Below, piece by piece: positions 59,460 to 64,000 of a DNA stretch of 64,000 nt (positions are counted from its first letter, which is position 1; every line of letters starts with the position of its first letter). The position numbers and the translations under genes are program-made. The notes under the pieces are model-generated. The model saw nothing but the letters and a program-made list of their open reading frames with translations, was not told the origin of the DNA and ran no database searches. Source of the stretch: Orbilia blumenaviensis (taxonomy: Eukaryota > Ascomycota > Orbiliomycetes > Orbiliales > Orbiliaceae); assembly GCA_036872755.1 (NCBI GenBank), contig JAVHNS010000010.1, forward strand, positions 434,001 to 498,000, in the 5' to 3' direction.

Positions 59460-59789
59460 CAAACCGCTGCGTGTGAGCTTCCGGATCTTGCCGGGATGCC
59501 ACAGCAAGCTCCCAACGTGTCCCCCGCCCTCCCAGACCCGGACGCCGAGTTCGACCTTTTCTATGAAGAGGTCGAACAGCCGGCCTATAGTGGGGGGGTC
59601 CCGGCCCCCTACATAGGAGGCTACTTCGGTGAGATAACGCCACCGACACCGGGACGAAGCCCTTCACCCCTCTCCCAATCGGTTACGGCTGCCTTGGAGG
59701 CCTTTTTTGCGGGGGCTACCCGCAGGGGCTGGAACGAGCTGCGGGTGGCCCGGTTCCTGGGGGCAAGGTTTGGGGGCGGTGGGTTTTAA
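59460..59789 (+). other. In-frame open extension after the telobox gene stop
   Basis: After the TAG at 59457-59459 the same frame runs open for 109 codons to a TAA at 59787-59789. The residues resemble protein (ALPDPDAEFDLFYEEVEQPA, PPTPGRSPSPLSQSVTAALE, FFAGATRRGWNELRVARFLG). It would be joined to the main protein by readthrough or by splicing out 59421-59504 (GTACGA to CCACAG, 84 nt, a multiple of three). Confidence 0.45.
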
Positions 59790-61666
59790 TTCCTGCCGCC
59801 GCCACCGTCGCCAAGGTTCTCTCGCTGGTTGTTTTTTTTTTTTTTTTTTTCCTCCTGTTCTACACACGACCATTTACTGGATTACGGGTTAATCTTTCAT
59901 GCATCAGGCATATCGAGTGGAACGGCGTTTATCAGGAAAAGGGGCGTTTATTTAATGGGGTTTGTTTTTATTGCATGATATTGTCTGACGCTTTAGCGGG
60001 ATCTGTTTATCTTTCGCGGGACAGCGCTCAAGAGGCGTTTGTGGTTGTATTTGCGCGGAGGAAATAATTTAGCACTAGGTGAAGTATATAGGTAATGTTA
60101 TGGAGCGAGAGCGAGGAGCGTTGAACGCAGAGAGTTCCATGGGTGTTTACATATACTATCTCGTAAGTACACTCTACCCGTTCCCGATCAGCACCATCAG
60201 GGTGAGTATGATCAAGGTATGGGAAGACGGGCTCAATACGAGGTTTGGCGACCTAATGCTGGCTGCCCTCGATTACTGAGTTGCGACTCTACGATACGAT
60301 ACGATAATGATTATCTCGAATCGAATCGGCATAACTACATATATGCGGCCGTTTAGCTGTCCTAGCAACAGAAACGTGTCTGCTTCCTCTGGATGACGCG
60401 ATGCATCATATCTACCCCCCTATTTGACAGATATTGTGCTACGTATATCGTCCTTCTCTCTTCACATTATTCTCACGACTTCGACATACTTAATCGACGC
60501 CACCGGCCTGGCTTCTACAAGACGTTATCATATTGCATGACGTTGATATAGCGTCGTCCAACCCGACACTAATCTCATATGTGCTTACGGGGTATCACTT
60601 CGCCAGCTCAATCGTTTGAACTTCAATGCTGTTCCTTATTTTCTCCAGAATTGTATCATGAAGATTCTCTCGGAATATCTGGTACAAAGTTTTTACTTTT
60701 ACACATATTATGATGATGATATGGAACGGCTGTTTTTTCAAACTGTGAATGAAGATCAATTTCGTAATTATTAAGATAGTGAACATAAGCTGTAGGCGTG
60801 GCACCATGTGCATTGATCATGATGTAGTAGCTATATTCTCGCTGTAGGCTGTCGTCATAATTGCATGTAATGTAGGCTACCAGCCGGCCCACTGATCAGA
60901 CTCGTACGCATGTGTGACAAATTACTCGAACGAAATCGGACTGAAATTTCGGATGTAAATTACTCCTATTATAATGATAATTATACCAAAAGGAATAGTA
61001 AAGATGTATATAACTTTGCTCTCCATTGTCGTCGTACCATAGCTATAGTGCCCATATAGTTTTAATGTCCTAGTTTACAAATTTTACATACATACGGGGA
61101 CGTTTTGATTGGAACCTACCTAGAGTATCCTCTTGTTGTGCTCTAAGCTGTACCTGGTAGGTATTTGATTTAGAGATTGGGCCACCGGTTGCCGAGTTAT
61201 GCAGTGATAGTTTCAAAAGATGCCATAGACGCCATAGCCTGGGTATGCATATGTATGTATATTTTGCGTAGAGGTTCGGTATATAGTAGACCAACTGTTT
61301 GTCGCAATAAACCTTCCTAATATGGACAACACAAACATCTGCATAGCCAATCACGTGATTGAAATCTCAGCACGTGATTTTGCACAACACAAAATATACC
61401 ACAACCACAACACAAATTTGAATGGCTAATGCTCCATATATAGCCAACCCCAAAACGTTGACCATGCGATTTTGAAGATCACGTTCATCAATGCATCCCT
61501 ACGAATAGTATCTTGCTCTTTCACCACTTTAATCAGTAGCCCGTCTCTTTTTCTCTTCAATCCACCTCATCAGCTATTTTACGAATAATCTGAAATACCT
61601 CCTCGTTTACCTCCTCCTACAGATTGGAGTTGTACTCCCTTACCTGCCTGCAAATACCAATTCACG
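59790..61666. other. Spacer with candidate promoter elements
   Basis: About 1.9 kb. It has a poly-T run at 59830-59851 and, near 61320-61420, several repeated elements (below). No supported gene; the ORF at 60079-60279 is not convincing. Confidence 0.5.
61326..61416 (+). promoter_or_regulatory. Cluster of CACGTG and ACAACACAAA elements
   Basis: Two CACGTG palindromes (61352-61357 and 61371-61376), each followed by ATT, with centres 19 bp apart; the first overlaps a CCAAT-like GCCAATCA. Three copies of ACAACACAAA lie around them (61326-61335, 61384-61393, 61407-61416). The cluster is about 250-340 bases upstream of the next start. CACGTG is a common bHLH core (Cbf1/Pho4-like); the factor here is unknown. 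Confidence 0.6.
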
Positions 61667-63124
61667 ATGCCGCGGTTCGAAGAGTTCAAACGTCTCTTTA
61701 CCCGAGGGCTTGGAGATCCAATTATCCGTCATAAATGCAAGATGCCTCGGAGTGAAGGAATGTGTTTTGTTCATGATGGGGGCCCGGTGGATTTGAAGGA
61801 TGGAGGTGAGTTCTTTTTTCTTCTTTCTTCCTACCACTCTCTCTCTATATGTTCTTCAAGAGGGTATCCATGACATAGCCCCTAAACGTATACATCTAGC
61901 CTCTTTACCCATGATACGATATGTTAGAGATTGTTACTAACAATGCATAGACATAATAGCTCAGGAAGTCTCACAACGGCTTAATTTTGAGCCCTACACA
62001 CCCGCTACGCCAGAAGAGGTTCTTGCTTGTTCGACCAACGATGTCAAAGGCATCGTTTATGATGGCGACGATACTTACCGCTATTTCGTCTGGCTTACTG
62101 TTTCGAGAAATTATTTGATGCAGCCTGAGGCGAAAGCTCATAGTTCTAGGTCTAGTTCTGGTTCTGGTGATGCCTTGAGTAGCAACCAGAGGAAAAGGAA
62201 GGCGACGACAATGGAGGAGGGTGGTGATAACGCTAGTAAGGATGATGTGTGGACTAAGATTGTGAAGGTGCCTTTTTTGATCTGGATGGGGAGCCCATTC
62301 AGTTTTCTGAGTTTTGAGGTAAGCTATATGTTCCCATGTACCCCCCAAAAACCCTTATGTGGTGTTAGGGAGGGGTTGATTTAATGTTGGCGTTTCCACT
62401 AATTATGGGGCAGACTGTCGATACGTTCTTCTCCGGCTCGGAGTTCGAGTACTCGCGCTACCAACTATCGATTGATGGAGCGCCCTTTCTATTCAACGCT
62501 CCAGACGACAATTCGGTGTTTGATCATTACAACATCCTCGGGCGAGATTTTATCGACAGCAGATTTAAGGCTTTTAGTGTGGACTACAACACGCTTACTT
62601 TGAGTCTAAAGAGGCGTAATGTGTTGAAGCACGTCCCGACCCAGCCAAGCGCCCTTAAGACAGAGCGCAAGGATGACCTCGAAAGTGCTCTGGACTATTG
62701 GTGTGTGGACACCAGTGGTCAGGCTAAGGGCGAGGAGGGGCGTGAAGAGGCGTGGGTGAAGAAAAGAGATGAGGATTTGGAGAAGTTTTTGGAGGAGGAT
62801 GAAGAAGATGATGACGATGACGAAGACTACGTTTATGATGGCAAGGGGGGTGAGGATGAAGAGGGTAGGGGTGAGGTGGGGGAAGATGTTGATGATGGGG
62901 AGGAGGGGTGTTGGACTACGAAGGGGTTTAAGCAAATCAATACTGGCGCTGAAGCTAGTATTGATCCGATGCTATTACAGTTGGCGTCGGAGCAGCGGAG
63001 GGAGGAGAAGGCCCGGAGGGACCAGGAGAAGGTTGAGGCGGAGCTGGCTGCCGAGCAGTTGCTGGCAGACCAGGAGGGTGGCGCGGGTGAGGCCTCCGGG
63101 CCACCCGTTGGATCACAGGAGTAA
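61667..63124 (+). CDS. Acidic fungal orphan protein, 405 residues
   Basis: Three exons: 61667-61805, 61951-62318 and 62414-63124. Junctions are GTGAGT/ATAG and GTAAGC/GCAG and preserve the frame. It starts MPRFEEFKRLFTRGLGDPII. It has an N-terminal region (HKCKMPRSEGMCFVHDGG, APEEVLACSTNDVKGIVYDG-like) and a middle VWTKIVKVPFLIWMGSPFSF. A beta-rich stretch follows (DTFFSGSEFEYSRYQLSIDG, HYNILGRDFIDSRFKAFSVD). The C-terminal half has a very acidic run (EEDEEDDDDDEDYVYD) and a charged helix (SEQRREEKARRDQEKVEAEL). I recognise no family. The conserved-looking middle and clean splicing support a real gene. Confidence 0.75.
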
Positions 63125-63554
63125 AGTTGTCTGGGGGGAGGAGGTGGTGAGTGAATCTCATGATATCTTATTGGTGTTCTATCTATCCTAACTTTCGAGA
63201 TTTAGGGGAGTGGAACACGGCGATAATTATATCGCCGGCGTATGTACAATTGCCCTTATTGAAAGGGTATGAAGGGGTCGCCGGCGCCCCCTTTTCTTCT
63301 ATGCATTATGACGGCGTTATGTATATACTATACTACTTTGATAATATCCTTCTGCTGCTTCCAATAGCCATCAATCATAACCTAATTCTTTCTGCCGCAC
63401 GATTCCTCCGTGGTTACCTGTTTCTTTACCCTATAACAGATACTAGACGTTAGAAATACCTTGTTCTGCGTAGTCTTTAATCCCCGTATGCACCGAGCGG
63501 ACTCGGCGCATATATCTCTAAGTTTGTTACCCAAGGAAGGCTTGTTGTACATAC
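63125..63554. other. 3' region between orphan and Isd11 genes
   Basis: May include the last exon of the Isd11 gene on the minus strand, whose 3' end I could not settle. No other gene. Confidence 0.4.
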
Positions 63555-64000
63555 CTCTGCCCCACCTTCTACTACTAATTTGTCTAGCTGATAGAACGAA
63601 CTGATCATGGTTTGCCTCTATTTAAGGGGAACAAGGAACCCATATTTAGCCCTCAATCCAAAGCATTCCCATCCAAAGAAGTAAGAAAATACCTTCAGCA
63701 AGCTTAATTCCTTCAACCCCCGCTGTACAAGCTCCTGTATCCGCCGCTCATCGGTTTCGTTCTTATGTTCGCGGAAGGCATCGCGTGTTCTCCGTTTCGC
63801 GTATTCGCGGAAATTGTAGGTTGCGAATAAGGAGGATGTTCGGAGGAGGGAACGGTACTATTTCTCGGTATAAAAAAGAAGATAATGGTTATTTTGGTTA
63901 GCCTTTTCGCTTCAATGATGTAGTTTTTGGTGGCGATATTGAAACTGCTTGGTAGGCAGAGGGAAGAACATACGAGCGACCGAACTTGAAGACCGGTTTC
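63555..64000 (-). CDS. ISD11: Iron-sulfur biogenesis protein Isd11 (LYRM4), partial
   Basis: Exons seen: 64000-63974 (cut by the window edge, 5' part missing), 63857-63693 and 63617-63555. The joined reading is [29 protein letters not shown], then [29 protein letters not shown] and [20 protein letters not shown]. The L-Y-R signature spans the first intron (RSL|YRS). This matches Isd11, the LYR protein that stabilises the cysteine desulfurase Nfs1 in the mitochondrial Fe-S assembly complex. The 3' end is unresolved. Downstream of the GTATGT donor at 63554 the expected C terminus is not obvious. One candidate exon starts after an AG near 63515 and would end RYMRRVRSVHTG onward with a TAG. Confidence 0.85.

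Noticed and set aside
60079..60279. 66-codon ORF
   Set aside because: Isolated, no homology recognised, no neighbouring exon.

Overview
The window is nuclear DNA from a filamentous ascomycete (Pezizomycotina). Genes are split by many short GT-AG introns, mostly with a recognisable CTAAC/CTGAC-like branch point. The proteins have clear fungal identities: Ipi3, Sos7, Ash1-type SET protein, DUF7704, Arb2-like and Elp6. Intergenic spacers are long and rich in homopolymers and microsatellites. Introns reach seven per gene, with some coding exons only 10-23 nt long, and a UFL1-like gene is present. That would fit a lineage that kept ancestral introns and genes (an early-diverging class such as Pezizomycetes or Orbiliomycetes is possible), but this is inference. 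No prokaryotic features, tRNA, rRNA, CRISPR array or intact transposon was found.

Layout: 1-8.7 kb holds a low-complexity conserved fungal protein (+), a five-exon DnaJ membrane protein (-), the Elongator subunit Elp6 (+) and sorting nexin-3 (+). 9.9-18.5 kb holds lipoyl synthase (-), a 778-residue protein with seven degenerate tandem repeats (-) and a 661-residue fungal orphan (-). 18.5-26.7 kb is gene-poor and contains one clear gene, an eight-exon CorA-like membrane protein (-), plus an unresolved ORF pair. 26.7-37.5 kb holds Ipi3 (+), an Arb2-domain protein (-), PAPS reductase (-), a UFL1-like protein (-) and phosphoserine phosphatase (+). 38.3-50.3 kb holds an Ash1-type H3K36 methyltransferase (-), a DUF7704 membrane protein (-), the kinetochore protein Sos7 (+) and pantothenate kinase (-). 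51.8-64 kb holds the DNA polymerase zeta catalytic subunit Rev3 (-), a double-Myb telobox protein (+), an acidic orphan (+) and the start of the Fe-S biogenesis factor Isd11 (-, cut by the window end).

Most genes are unrelated housekeeping functions, as expected for a core chromosome arm. Lipoyl synthase and Isd11 both belong to mitochondrial Fe-S and lipoate metabolism, and MET16 and SER2 to sulfur and serine metabolism, but they are not clustered. The observation most worth pursuing is the UFL1-like E3 ligase gene, because UFMylation is generally regarded as lost from most fungi. Others are the in-frame TAG with an open extension at the end of the telobox gene, micro-exons, a candidate acylated micropeptide, and a ten-base motif present three times in each of two promoters. 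All exon models were built by eye from splice sites and reading-frame continuity. No search or alignment was run.
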